Below are positions 18,558-27,182 of a stretch of DNA of 64,000 nt, piece by piece; the first letter of the stretch is position 1, and every line of letters starts with the position of its first letter. Location: positions 1 through 64,000 of the forward strand of contig JAMCWA010000070.1 in NCBI GenBank assembly GCA_023475165.1, given 5' to 3'. The notes under the pieces are model-generated. The model was not told where the DNA came from. It did no database searches and saw only the letters and a program-made list of their open reading frames with translations. The translations under genes and the position numbers were made by a program. The stretch is from Bacillota bacterium. Its GTDB lineage: Bacteria; Bacillota; Sulfobacillia; JAMCWA01.

Positions 18558-20438
18558 TTATTGTTTTAACAGAAACTCAATACAACGGTAGGCGGTTGTC
18601 TCGTCGCCCTGTAATCCCCCTTTGGTCAAAATGGGTAGGCCGCTTAAAAGGCCCCCGGCCAATCGCCCGTGCCCCAAAGGAGGCGTGACACCACCCAGCA
18701 GCTCGATGGCCAAGACCCCGGCGGCCTGGCAAAAGACAAAGGCCGTGTCGCCCCCGGTCAGATAAACCCCCCTTAATCCGGTTATCCCTCTGGCCAGGGC
18801 TGAAGAGGCGATCCGGCCCAGGGTGCTGACGATGGCTGCCGCCTTGGTTTGGGGGGTGACACGCCGTCTTTGGAGATCTGTCCGAAGGTCTGCACCCGGG
18901 CCATTACCCAGAACCCGCCCGTCAGCAGTTACTTTGCACTTTTCGGGATCTGTTTGAAGGTGTGTGGCCTGCCCTTCCGATAAGATTAAGCGAAGCCCAA
19001 ACACTGAGGTCTCCTGACCCAGCCGCCAAAGCTTTTCCGCCCAGGCTTCCTCCTTTTGTTTGTCGGCAATAAAGAGATCGTCCGGGTCAAGCGGAAGGAA
19101 TTTCGCGCCGGTCTTCTCTACCAGGTAGTCAAGCTGTCGGCGCGTCAAAGGGGTTGCGCTCCCCGCCACCACCAACACCCGGGGAGGGTCATTGCCCAGG
19201 GTGTTACTGGAAGGCGGTTCGAGCTTGAAAATAGTTCCCATCGTGATGTTCTCTTCGGAGCGCGCAGCCATCGGCAGAGGGGCCAGGCGATGATAAGATA
19301 AACTAGCCCGCTGAGCTATGGACTCCCCTCTGGCTCCGGGAAAGCTGGAGTGGCCTGGGCCGACTTTCCCCAATAGCGCCCGGGTAAAAGGGCCAGGATC
19401 AACAGGTACGCACATAACCGCACCAGGCCCAGCGGCAAGAGCGCGTTTCTCCTGGACGGCCCTGTCGTCATTGGCCCCTGGCTTAGGAAAAGGCCCGTGT
19501 CTGGCCTGCTTAGGCGCTTCCGGCAGAAACGACTGCTCAGGGGGCTGGTGAAAAGGCGATTGCTCAGGCACCTGGGGCAAAGACGATTGCTCGGGTGGCC
19601 GGTGCAAAGCCATTTGCTCGGGGACCTGGGGCAAAGACGATTGCTCAGGTGGCCGGTGCAAAGCCATTTGCTCGGGGACCTGCGGCAAAGACAAACGGCC
19701 CTCGTCATCGGTAGTATGCTCAAAGATATGGTCCTGGCCACCGTCGGGTCTCCCCTGACCATCCGCTTGCCCCCAACCTTGCCTGCTTCTGGGGAAAAGG
19801 CCCGCCCGGTAGACAGCCTCTGCGATAACACCAATTTCCTCATCGCTGGTGGCATCAAAAAGGAGAAGGCGGACCCCGGCCTGGAGCTCTCGCTTTAGCC
19901 GTAGGTGGAGATTCGAGGCAAGATCCTGGTGCAAGATCAGGCTCCAGGGCAGGCGAGTCTGCCTGGCGATGATCTCTGGGACAAAGGAGGTCAAGACCGG
20001 ATTTTGCGGATCGCGGCCGGCGTCGGTTTGATGGAGAGGAAGGCCATTTAGGTAATGATGCCCACCCCGGGTGATCCTCCTGGCACTGGGGTAAGCGGGT
20101 ACCACCAGGGCCACGCTGCCAGGCCCGAGAGCATCCAGCACCCCTTCGACCTCGGCCCCGATGTTGCCGCGCAGGCTACTGTCAATCCTTTTCCCGATCT
20201 GCTGTAAGCCACGTCGGAGCAGACCGCGGCAAGCCGTAGCGGCCCGCTCGCGGGCCACTTCCGGATCCAGACCCCGGCTGTAGGTGTTGACGATGACGGC
20301 ATCATAGGGCTCAAGATCGATGAGCCCGAGCTGCTGGAAGTCGACCACTACTAGCATCTTCCAACCTTGTTGGAACAGGAAACCCCCGGTCAAATTGGCA
20401 CCGGTGAGGTCATCGGCTAAGATGGCGAACTTGGCCAT
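18558..20438 (-). CDS. Four-carbon acid sugar kinase (DUF1537) with a proline-rich repeat insertion
   Basis: 626 aa, against about 420-450 usual for the family. N-terminal domain: FAILADDLTGANLTGGFL, IGKRIDSSLRGNIGAEVEG. C-terminal nucleotide-binding domain (about 425-626): VLVVAGSATPLTRRQLDYL and GVYLTGGDTAFVFC. The extra about 180 residues lie between the two domains (about 235-415) and include 3.5 copies of an 18-residue unit, SLPQVPEQMALHRPPEQS, from 54-bp DNA repeats (about 19530-19690). The kinase should phosphorylate D-threonate or D-erythronate for the PdxA2 enzyme encoded 162 bases downstream. The insertion may be a flexible linker; both flanking domains look intact, so the enzyme is probably functional. 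An additional duplicated 20-base motif lies at and upstream of its start. Confidence 0.87.
   Translation of the reverse strand: MAKFAILADDLTGANLTGGFLFQQGWKMLVVVDFQQLGLIDLEPYDAVIVNTYSRGLDPEVARERAATACRGLLRRGLQQIGKRIDSSLRGNIGAEVEGVLDALGPGSVALVVPAYPSARRITRGGHHYLNGLPLHQTDAGRDPQNPVLTSFVPEIIARQTRLPWSLILHQDLASNLHLRLKRELQAGVRLLLFDATSDEEIGVIAEAVYRAGLFPRSRQGWGQADGQGRPDGGQDHIFEHTTDDEGRLSLPQVPEQMALHRPPEQSSLPQVPEQMALHRPPEQSSLPQVPEQSPFHQPPEQSFLPEAPKQARHGPFPKPGANDDRAVQEKRALAAGPGAVMCVPVDPGPFTRALLGKVGPGHSSFPGARGESIAQRASLSYHRLAPLPMAARSEENITMGTIFKLEPPSSNTLGNDPPRVLVVAGSATPLTRRQLDYLVEKTGAKFLPLDPDDLFIADKQKEEAWAEKLWRLGQETSVFGLRLILSEGQATHLQTDPEKCKVTADGRVLGNGPGADLRTDLQRRRVTPQTKAAAIVSTLGRIASSALARGITGLRGVYLTGGDTAFVFCQAAGVLAIELLGGVTPPLGHGRLAGGLLSGLPILTKGGLQGDETTAYRCIEFLLKQ
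19530..19690 (-). repeat. 54-bp tandem repeats inside the kinase gene
   Basis: About three copies, two near-identical and one diverged, keep the reading frame (18 codons each) and encode Pro/Gln/Glu-rich units. Confidence 0.85.
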
Positions 20439-20910
20439 GGAATGCCCCGCTGTCTCAATTTAGTTTGTACGACGTCGGTAAAGGGTTGGGTAGCACGGGT
20501 GGCCTGAGCAAATGCCCCGCCGTCTCAATTCCGAGTAGGCTTGGGCGACGGCCTGAGTTCGTTCGACGGGCGGTCCCGATGGCAATGGAAGAACGCTAAT
20601 CTAACTTTTATGAGCTGGATGTTTTGACTTGCCAGCCCCAGATCACGTGGTCGCCTAAGAGCAGGTCGATCTCTTGGTCCCTACCGCAGGAAGTAGGTGA
20701 CTTGGCCAGCCGGGGCTCATTAAAGTTTTTCGATCACTTTCAAATACATGTGGAAAGCGTCGATGATCTTTGGTTCCATGGTACCTCTGCCGACTGTTTC
20801 CAGTCAAGTAGGTACCGTTACCGGCAATAGGATCACCAAAATCCGAACTTTTTCAAAGAAACGTCTCCCTGATCAAATCGATAAGCGGCGGCGTTTATGC
20901 TTTAAAAAAC
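20439..20910. other. Gap with short direct repeats, no gene
   Basis: A 20-base motif (minus strand AATTGAGAC-R-GCGGGGCATT) occurs next to the kinase start at about 20442-20462 and again at about 20511-20531; a weaker third copy lies near 22540-22560. Nothing else recognisable is seen. Confidence 0.5.
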
Positions 20911-20950
20911 GCTATATAAAAACCCCGACACCATAGGGATGGTATCGGGG
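20911..20950 (-). terminator. Rho-independent terminator downstream of the CoA transferase
   Basis: On the minus strand CCCCGATACCAT, a CCCT loop and ATGGTGTCGGGG pair over 12 bp, with one U-G wobble that works only in this orientation, followed by TTTTTATATAG. Confidence 0.9.
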
Positions 20951-21058
20951 TAGCTATCCTCAGAAATACAACCATTTTTGGGCTGAAAACCCATTTTTTG
21001 ATCATGCCCAAATCATTAAGCACCGCTTCAACCTTGGGATAGAGATCGCAAAGAATGA

Positions 21059-21079
21059 CCTGAGGGATTCTCCCTCAGG
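21059..21079 (-). terminator. Hairpin immediately after the CoA transferase stop
   Basis: CCTGAGGGA and TCCCTCAGG form a perfect 9-bp stem with a 3-base loop, 14 bases after the stop codon. The following minus-strand bases (TCATTCTTT) are only partly U-rich, so it may act with the stronger terminator downstream. Confidence 0.6.
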
Positions 21080-21092
21080 CCGGCTACCATAA

Positions 21093-22355
21093 TCAGGCAA
21101 TCACTTCTTTTTCCTGCAACTCCCGAATCTGCTCTACGGTATACCCGAGGTTGGCCAAAAGTTCAGCCGTGTGCTGGCCCAATCGCGGGGAGGACAAGGT
21201 GGTATCGGTCACCCCTCTCGCCTTTGCCTGCGGGGGATCCATAAGGTGGCTGTCATAGAAGACCCGGCCGAAATTCTCGGTCATTCCTCTTCCCTGCACC
21301 TGGGGCTGATCCAGGAGGTGGCTGTTAAACAAGACCCGGCCGAAAGTCTCGGTCACCCCTCTCGCCTTCACCTGGGGGTGATCCAGGACCTCCGGCATGT
21401 CAAGAACCGGGGCCAGGCACAAGTCACCCTGACTGTCCAGTTCCAGCCATTCGTCCAAAGTCCGTCCGGCAAATAAGGCTTTCATCCTTTCATAGACTGG
21501 TTCACCATCTGTGGCTGGAGCGAACTGCTCCGGCAAGAGCTCGGGTTTTTCGGTCACCCGGCAGAACTGGGCCCAAAACTTCTCTTCCAGCGCTGCCAGG
21601 GTTAGATAGCGGTTATCCTTGGTCCGGTAAACGTTGTAACAAACGACGCCTCCCGAGAGAAGCCCCTGCCCTCCCCGCGCCACAGAACCGGTAGTCCTAA
21701 ACTCGGCCAGGGGCCAGGAGAGCCAGGAAAGCAAACCATCGAGCATGGCCAGGTCGAGATATTGACCAGAACCGCCAGCCTGCCTGGCCAGGAGGGCGCT
21801 AACGATGGCCAGGGCCGCGAAGGTCCCCCCGACTAAGTCGGCGATGGGGATGGCCGGTATCACCGGCCGGTCATTTCGCCGGGCCATCAGGCCCAGTAGC
21901 CCAGATAAGGCAATGTAATTAAGATCGTGCCCCGCTTTGTTGCTCCAGGGCCCCTCCTGGCCATAGCCGGTCAGAGAACAAAAGATCAGGTTTGGGTTGA
22001 TCTTAGAGAGTTCGGGATAAGACAAGCCCAGTTTCTCCATGGTCCCCGGTCGAAAACCCTCGAGAAGAACGTCGCTCTCCTGGACCAGACGCTTAAAGAT
22101 CTCCCGGCCCTCGGGGTGCTTCAGGTTAAGGGCCAGACTCTTCTTCCCGTAATTTATGGTCTGAAAAAAGACACTCACCCCGTTAAGGAAGGGAGGATAA
22201 GACCGCAGGTAATCCCCCCTTCCCGGTTCCTCAATCTTAATGACCTCTATCCCCAGATTGGACAGAAGAAAAGAGGCATATGGGCCAGGGAGTAGCCGGG
22301 TCAAATCAAGGAGCCGGTACCCTTTAAAGCCGGGATGCAGTAACTGCGTAAACAT
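21093..22355 (-). CDS. Class III CoA transferase (CaiB/BaiF family)
   Basis: 420 aa, GAGGAAAGGAAA before ATG. The family moves CoA between carboxylic acids through an aspartyl-CoA; the active-site Asp is D144 in GHDLNYIALSG. The N-terminal Rossmann part (LLDLTRLLPGPYASFLLSNLG) and NLKHPEGREIFKRLV are typical. Residues about 322-390 hold two full and one partial copy of a 24-residue unit built on LDxPQVxxRGxTE, encoded by 72-bp repeats at about 21205-21395. Ordinary members have this LxHPQVxARG element once. It is the last gene of the acyl-CoA operon and probably activates the substrate or recycles CoA. Confidence 0.9.
   Translation of the reverse strand: MFTQLLHPGFKGYRLLDLTRLLPGPYASFLLSNLGIEVIKIEEPGRGDYLRSYPPFLNGVSVFFQTINYGKKSLALNLKHPEGREIFKRLVQESDVLLEGFRPGTMEKLGLSYPELSKINPNLIFCSLTGYGQEGPWSNKAGHDLNYIALSGLLGLMARRNDRPVIPAIPIADLVGGTFAALAIVSALLARQAGGSGQYLDLAMLDGLLSWLSWPLAEFRTTGSVARGGQGLLSGGVVCYNVYRTKDNRYLTLAALEEKFWAQFCRVTEKPELLPEQFAPATDGEPVYERMKALFAGRTLDEWLELDSQGDLCLAPVLDMPEVLDHPQVKARGVTETFGRVLFNSHLLDQPQVQGRGMTENFGRVFYDSHLMDPPQAKARGVTDTTLSSPRLGQHTAELLANLGYTVEQIRELQEKEVIA
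21205..21395 (-). repeat. 72-bp in-frame tandem repeats in the CoA transferase gene
   Basis: TCGGTC landmarks recur at 21205, 21277 and 21349, exactly 72 bases apart. The two full copies differ at several codons, so the duplication is not brand new. Confidence 0.85.
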
Positions 22356-22641
22356 TTTCCTTTCCTCTTTAGTTCCAAAGCGATGGGGCCAGATGCTAAT
22401 AGCCCTGAATTCCGCCCGGCGACGTACCTCACCCTCCTACCTTACATGACGCGGCCCAGTGGCGCTGAGTCGAAACTCCCGACTCAGTTTTTCGTCCTTC
22501 CTTACTCAATGGCCAATAGCACGGCGGCTATTGCAGCGGTCTGATTCCCCGGCGTCTCAAAGTTGCGCCGTTAAATAATAGCTACTTCGGCACCATGCCT
22601 TGGCTAGGCGCGGCCGTCTTGTCCTTATACCTTTCACCAGA
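22356..22641. other. Gap with no gene
   Basis: 286 bases between the CoA transferase and the first ligase. It contains a diverged copy of the GAGAC-xx-CGGGG motif seen near 20450. I found no clear promoter or terminator. Confidence 0.4.
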
Positions 22642-24180
22642 TCATGTACTTTTCCCCGTATTCTTGTATTGAGACCGAAGGACAGTCTTTAAGACCTTCC
22701 CAGAAGCATTGCGCGGGAGGGTGGTAGTATTGATCACAATCCTGGGGATCTTGAAATCCGCCAGTTTCCCCTGGCAAAAGCTACGGAGCTCCTCTAACCC
22801 CAGCTCTTGCCCAGGTCGCGGGACTACTAAACAGGCCACCGTTTCCCCCCAGACCTCATGAGGTATGCCAATCACCGCTACGTCCATCACCTTGGGATGA
22901 CCGGCAACTACCGCCTCCACTTCCGTCGAATACACGTTTTCCCCACCGGTGATGATCATATCCTTCTTTCGATCGACCAGAGTGATGTAGCCCTCTTCGT
23001 CGATAGTGGCTAGGTCGCCTGTCTTCAGCCAGTCCCCCAGGAAGGTTTCCGCCGTGGCGGCAGGGTTTTTGTAGTATCCCTTCATTATGGTTTCACCGCG
23101 GATCAGCCACTCTCCCACTTCCCCGGGTTTTACGTCCTCACCCCGGTCATTCACCACCCGGGCTTCGGTGTTGATGATGGGCTTTCCCCCTGCCCCGGCC
23201 TTACGAACCTGGTCTTCCGGCAGCAGGTATATTCCCCCCGGCCCGCCTTCCGTTAGCCCGCAAAGGTTGTAGAACTGGTCATTCTTAAACCTGGCCATAA
23301 CCCGTTGCACCTGATTCGCCGGCATCGGGGCTGCTCCGTAAGCACATCGTTGCAGGGAACTAAGATCATACTGGTCAAAGTCGGGCAGCTGGATCATCAG
23401 GTTATACATCGCGGGAACAGCGAAGAGGTGGGTAACCTTCTCTTCCTGAATCGTCTGCAGGACCTTTCGCGGCTCAAATGCTTTCAGGACGATGTGGGTC
23501 GCTCCCACATAGGTCCCGGAAACCAGGAAAAGATTGAGCTGGGCAGAATGAAACAAGGGGGCCACATGGATGATGCGGTCTTTTGGATTAATCCCCATCC
23601 CGACAATCATGTTTAAGCCTACGGTGAAGATCCGGTAATCATCAAACAGGGCCCCCTTGGGACGGCCGGTCGTCCCGGAGGTATAGAGAATTTCGCAATC
23701 ATCCTCCAAACCGACCTCGACGTCAGGCTGGAGCGGCGGGTTTTGATCCAAAAGATCCTGCCAGCTTATTTCCCAGGCTGGGTCGCTGGGCTCACCGGCT
23801 ACAATAAACTTCTCTATCCCCCTCAGCTGGTCCCGGATTCCGCCCACCAGAGGAGAAAACTCTGGATCGTAGATGAAGATCTTGCTGTCGGAGTTCTCGA
23901 GGATGTAGCTGATCTCCGGGGCAGCCAGGCGAAAGTTCAATGGAACCACTACTCCGCCAGCCTTGAGAATACCATAGTAACTGACGACAAACCTGTCCGA
24001 GTTCTGAAGGAGCAAGGCGACCTTTTCGCCCTTTTTCAGCCCCATGCCGATCAGGGCCTGGGCCATGGAATTGGTGGCTCCGTCCAGCTGGGCGTAGGTA
24101 TAACGCTTTCCTTCAAAGACCAGGGCTTCCTTTTCCGGGTGCCGGCGGGCATTCCGGGACAAAACTGATGCCAGGTTCAT
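22642..24180 (-). CDS. Acyl-CoA synthetase (AMP-forming, FadD-like)
   Basis: 512 aa from ATG 24180 after a G-rich AAAAGGGGGGG site; an in-frame GTG at 24201 overlapping the upstream gene is the alternative start. Adenylate-forming motifs: A3 LYTSGTTGRPKGAL, A7-A8 KTGDLATIDEEGYITLVDRKKDMIITGGENVYSTEVE, and the catalytic lysine region NASGKVLKTVLR near the C-terminus. It converts a carboxylic acid, ATP and CoA to acyl-CoA, AMP and PPi. It stands in tandem with a second ligase, so the operon may use two related acids or chain lengths. Confidence 0.9.
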   Translation of the reverse strand: MNLASVLSRNARRHPEKEALVFEGKRYTYAQLDGATNSMAQALIGMGLKKGEKVALLLQNSDRFVVSYYGILKAGGVVVPLNFRLAAPEISYILENSDSKIFIYDPEFSPLVGGIRDQLRGIEKFIVAGEPSDPAWEISWQDLLDQNPPLQPDVEVGLEDDCEILYTSGTTGRPKGALFDDYRIFTVGLNMIVGMGINPKDRIIHVAPLFHSAQLNLFLVSGTYVGATHIVLKAFEPRKVLQTIQEEKVTHLFAVPAMYNLMIQLPDFDQYDLSSLQRCAYGAAPMPANQVQRVMARFKNDQFYNLCGLTEGGPGGIYLLPEDQVRKAGAGGKPIINTEARVVNDRGEDVKPGEVGEWLIRGETIMKGYYKNPAATAETFLGDWLKTGDLATIDEEGYITLVDRKKDMIITGGENVYSTEVEAVVAGHPKVMDVAVIGIPHEVWGETVACLVVPRPGQELGLEELRSFCQGKLADFKIPRIVINTTTLPRNASGKVLKTVLRSQYKNTGKST

Positions 24181-24197
24181 TCTGATTCCCCCCCTTT

Positions 24198-25847
24198 TCA
24201 CGAACCCTGTCCTGCGGCCATGGCCGGGCGTTCAAAATTGTTTGCCGCATACCATTCTCTTAACTGGCGTTTGCTGAATTTACCGACACTGGTTTTGGGG
24301 ATGCTTTCCAGAAAATCGACCCGGTCGGGCAGCCACCATTTGCTGACCTTGTCCCTAAGGAAATCCAGGATGTCTTCCTGGGTGACCTTGCCCCGGTATT
24401 CAGGGCGTAAGACCACACAAGCCAGTGGTCTTTCCTGCCATTTCTCGTGGGGCATGGCGATGACGGCGGCTTCCAGAACGGCTGGATGAGCCATTATGGT
24501 ATTTTCCAGGTCGACTGAAGAAATCCATTCCCCGCCACTCTTGATGAGGTCTTTGGCGCGGTCCATAATCTGAACATAACCCTCCTCATCGATGGTGGCC
24601 ATATCCCCAGTCCTGAGCCAACCGTCGCTGAAACTGCCGGCGGTACGCGGATCGTTATAATACTCTTCGATAATCCAGGCACCTTTCAGGAGAAGTTTTC
24701 CCAGCTCTTTCCCGTTGTGTTCCACCTCGACGCCCTTTTCGTTGACCAGCTTCATCTCCAAACCAGGCACCAGCGTCCCCTGCTTCGCCCGCTTCTCGTA
24801 AATCTTCTCCGCTGGCCAGTCTTTCATATAGCTCTTGGGCCTGGCCACGGTGACCAACGGGTAGGTTTCGGTCATGCCATAGGCATGGATGAACAAGGCG
24901 CCAGTCTTCCTTTCGAAGGCTTCGATTAATGACCGCGGCGGTGCCGATCCCCCGCAGAGGACAGCCCTTAAGCTACTGAGGTCATAATTCTCCTTTTCCA
25001 GGAGCTGCATCACCCCCATCCAGACCGTTGGTACCCCTAGAGAAAGGGTTACCTTCTCTTTTTCCATCAACTGCAGGAAGGTCCGCGGATCGGGCCTGGC
25101 CCCAGGCAAGACTTGTTTGGCCCCAGCCATGGTGGCGGCGAAGGGAATGCCCCAGGCATTGGCGTGAAACATGGGGACGATAGGCATGATCACGTCTGTC
25201 TCCGAAATACCGGCGGCGTCAGGGAGGGATATGGCCAGGCTATGGAGGAAAATACCGCGGTGGGTATACACCACCCCCTTGGGATTACCAGTAGTGGCCG
25301 TCGTGTAGCATAATCCGGCGGCAGAATTCTCATCGAGGTCTTTCGGGAAGTCATACCCGGCCGGCGACTGGGCCAGCAATTCTTCATAATAGGAGACCGG
25401 CGAGAGTTTGGTTTCAAGGGGAGTAGCTCTATCGGTCATGATGACAAAATGACGAACTGTGGTCAGTTTATCAGCCACCTTTTCCAAGATCGGGACCAAA
25501 TCTTCGTCCACAAATATGACCTTATCCGCGGCATGATTGAGGATATAAACCAGCTGGTCCGGAAATAGCCGGATATTGACGGTATGGATCACGGCGCCCA
25601 TCGCGGGAACGGCAAAATAGAGTTCAAGGTGCCGGTGGTTGTTCCAGGCAAAAGTGGCCACCCGGTCCTGGCGCTCCACCCCGAGCTTTTCCAAAGCATT
25701 GGCCAGCTTGGTCACCCGCCGGTAGAAGTCCCCATACGTGTACCTCATTTCGCCGGAAAAGTCACGGGAAACGATCTCTTTTTTGGCGTACAATCGGTTG
25801 ACCCTTTCAAGAAAATTACTGAGCAGGAGCGGATAAGCCATCTTCAT
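24198..25847 (-). CDS. Acyl-CoA synthetase (AMP-forming, medium/long chain type)
   Basis: 549 aa from ATG 25847, preceded by GGAGGTGCAA. Motifs: CYTTATTGNPKGVVYTHRG (P-loop), RTGDMATIDEEGYVQIMDRAKDLIKSGGEWISS, and KTSVGKFSKRQLRE with the acyl-adenylate lysine. The GGEWISS hinge is typical of the AlkK/medium-chain subgroup. About 80 bases separate it from the acyl-CoA dehydrogenase, and its end touches the next ligase, so all are cotranscribed. Substrate is unknown; a branched, medium-chain or aromatic acid would suit the operon. Confidence 0.9.
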   Translation of the reverse strand: MKMAYPLLLSNFLERVNRLYAKKEIVSRDFSGEMRYTYGDFYRRVTKLANALEKLGVERQDRVATFAWNNHRHLELYFAVPAMGAVIHTVNIRLFPDQLVYILNHAADKVIFVDEDLVPILEKVADKLTTVRHFVIMTDRATPLETKLSPVSYYEELLAQSPAGYDFPKDLDENSAAGLCYTTATTGNPKGVVYTHRGIFLHSLAISLPDAAGISETDVIMPIVPMFHANAWGIPFAATMAGAKQVLPGARPDPRTFLQLMEKEKVTLSLGVPTVWMGVMQLLEKENYDLSSLRAVLCGGSAPPRSLIEAFERKTGALFIHAYGMTETYPLVTVARPKSYMKDWPAEKIYEKRAKQGTLVPGLEMKLVNEKGVEVEHNGKELGKLLLKGAWIIEEYYNDPRTAGSFSDGWLRTGDMATIDEEGYVQIMDRAKDLIKSGGEWISSVDLENTIMAHPAVLEAAVIAMPHEKWQERPLACVVLRPEYRGKVTQEDILDFLRDKVSKWWLPDRVDFLESIPKTSVGKFSKRQLREWYAANNFERPAMAAGQGS

Positions 25848-25923
25848 TTGCACCTCCAGATTCTCCGATTTTATTTTGTGATTGGAAATTTTCTGAACCA
25901 AAAGCGCAAAAAAAGAGGTTTGA

Positions 25924-27066
25924 TCAAAAACCGCTGAGGCCCATCTGCCGGGCAATGATCATCTTCATGACCTCCGTAGTTCCGGCGAAGATACTATGGG
26001 CGCGGATGGACCGGAAGCGGCGGCTGATCGAATATTCCTCCATATAACCGTAGCCGCCATGGAGCTGCAGAGCGTGATAGGCCACCCGGTTGGCCATCTC
26101 GCTAATCCACCACTTGGCCATGGCGACGCGGACTGCGATGTCCTTTCCGGCGATGTGCTGGGCAATGAGATCGTCGAGGAACGTCCGTCCCAGCTGCACC
26201 TCGGTGGCCATCTCCGCCAGCTTAAAGGCGTTATGCTGGAAATCACCGATGGCCCGGCCAAAGGCCTTCCTTTCCCGGGCGTAGTTCAGGGCATCCTCCA
26301 ACATGCTTTCGGCCAGGCTCTGAGAGAATAGGGCGGAGAGAAGGCGTTCCTGTGGCAACTTTTCCATCAGGTAGAAGAAGCCCTTTCCCTCTTCTCCCAA
26401 GAGATGCGTCTTGGGTACCCGGCAGTCCTCAAAGAAGAGTTCCGCCGTATCCACCAGATGCAATCCCATCTTCTGGAGCTTCCTGCGGCTGAGGCCAGGG
26501 GTGTCGGCGGGAACTGCCAGCAGGCTGAGCCCTTTGTAGGCCGGTTGTGCCTTGGGATCAGTCTTGGCAACAACGATGATCAGATCGGCAACCATCCCGT
26601 TGCTGATGAAGGTCTTTTGACCATTGATGACGTATTCGTCCCCCCGCTTGAGGGCGGTGGTCTGGATCCCCTGTAAATCCGACCCAGCGTTGGGTTCGGT
26701 CATGGCAATGGCCAGGATCAGTTCGCCCGTGGCGCACTGGGGAAGCCAGCGGACTTTTTGCTCCAGCTGGCCATAACTAAAGATATAGGGGGCAACGATG
26801 TCGCTATGGAGACTTATGCCTATGCCGCTGTCAATCCGGGAGAGCTCTTCCGCAATTATCACTGAATACTCAAAGTCGGCTCCGATGCCCCCAAGATCCT
26901 CAGGTAACCAGGGGCAAAGATACCCCTGGCGACCAAGCCTCGACCACATCTCGCGGGGGAATTCCCCTTTTTCCTCCCACTGATCGAGGTAAGGGATCAT
27001 CTCTTTCTCGATGAACTTGCGGACGGCCTGTCGGAAAACGCGGTGTTCCTCCCTATAAATTTGCAT
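25924..27066 (-). CDS. Acyl-CoA dehydrogenase
   Basis: 380 aa from ATG 27066 with GGGGTGA 6 bases before it; GTG 27075 is possible. Family motifs: AMTEPNAGSDLQGIQTTA (FAD and substrate loop), FISNGMVADLIIVVAKTD, and LQLHGGYGYMEEYSISR, which carries the glutamate expected to act as catalytic base. The flavoenzyme introduces a 2,3 double bond in acyl-CoA and passes electrons to ETF; no etfAB genes are in the window. It feeds the MaoC hydratase, SDR and thiolase of the same operon, completing a beta-oxidation set. Confidence 0.92.
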   Translation of the reverse strand: MQIYREEHRVFRQAVRKFIEKEMIPYLDQWEEKGEFPREMWSRLGRQGYLCPWLPEDLGGIGADFEYSVIIAEELSRIDSGIGISLHSDIVAPYIFSYGQLEQKVRWLPQCATGELILAIAMTEPNAGSDLQGIQTTALKRGDEYVINGQKTFISNGMVADLIIVVAKTDPKAQPAYKGLSLLAVPADTPGLSRRKLQKMGLHLVDTAELFFEDCRVPKTHLLGEEGKGFFYLMEKLPQERLLSALFSQSLAESMLEDALNYARERKAFGRAIGDFQHNAFKLAEMATEVQLGRTFLDDLIAQHIAGKDIAVRVAMAKWWISEMANRVAYHALQLHGGYGYMEEYSISRRFRSIRAHSIFAGTTEVMKMIIARQMGLSGF

Positions 27067-27108
27067 TGGCTTCACCCCAGGGCATTGAGCTTGGAAACAG
27101 AGCCCGGG

Positions 27109-27168
27109 TTACATATCCAGACCGCCAGCGACGGGAACGACCTGGGCCACTTCAGCATCGACCTCCAT
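27109..27168 (-). pseudogene. Remnant of a second SDR gene (last ~20 codons)
   Basis: A 20-codon stretch ends QVVPVAGGLDM-stop, matching the C-terminal signature of SDR reductases and almost repeating the tail of the intact SDR gene just upstream (VLHVDGGLDM-stop). It looks like a leftover of a deleted paralogue or a duplicated gene end. Confidence 0.6.
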
Positions 27169-27182
27169 GTGCAGAATGGAGG

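Noticed and set aside
19497-19898. CRISPR-like or protein-coding reading of the 54-bp repeats on the plus strand
   Set aside because: There are no unique spacers, the repeats are contiguous, and they keep the reading frame of the kinase on the minus strand.
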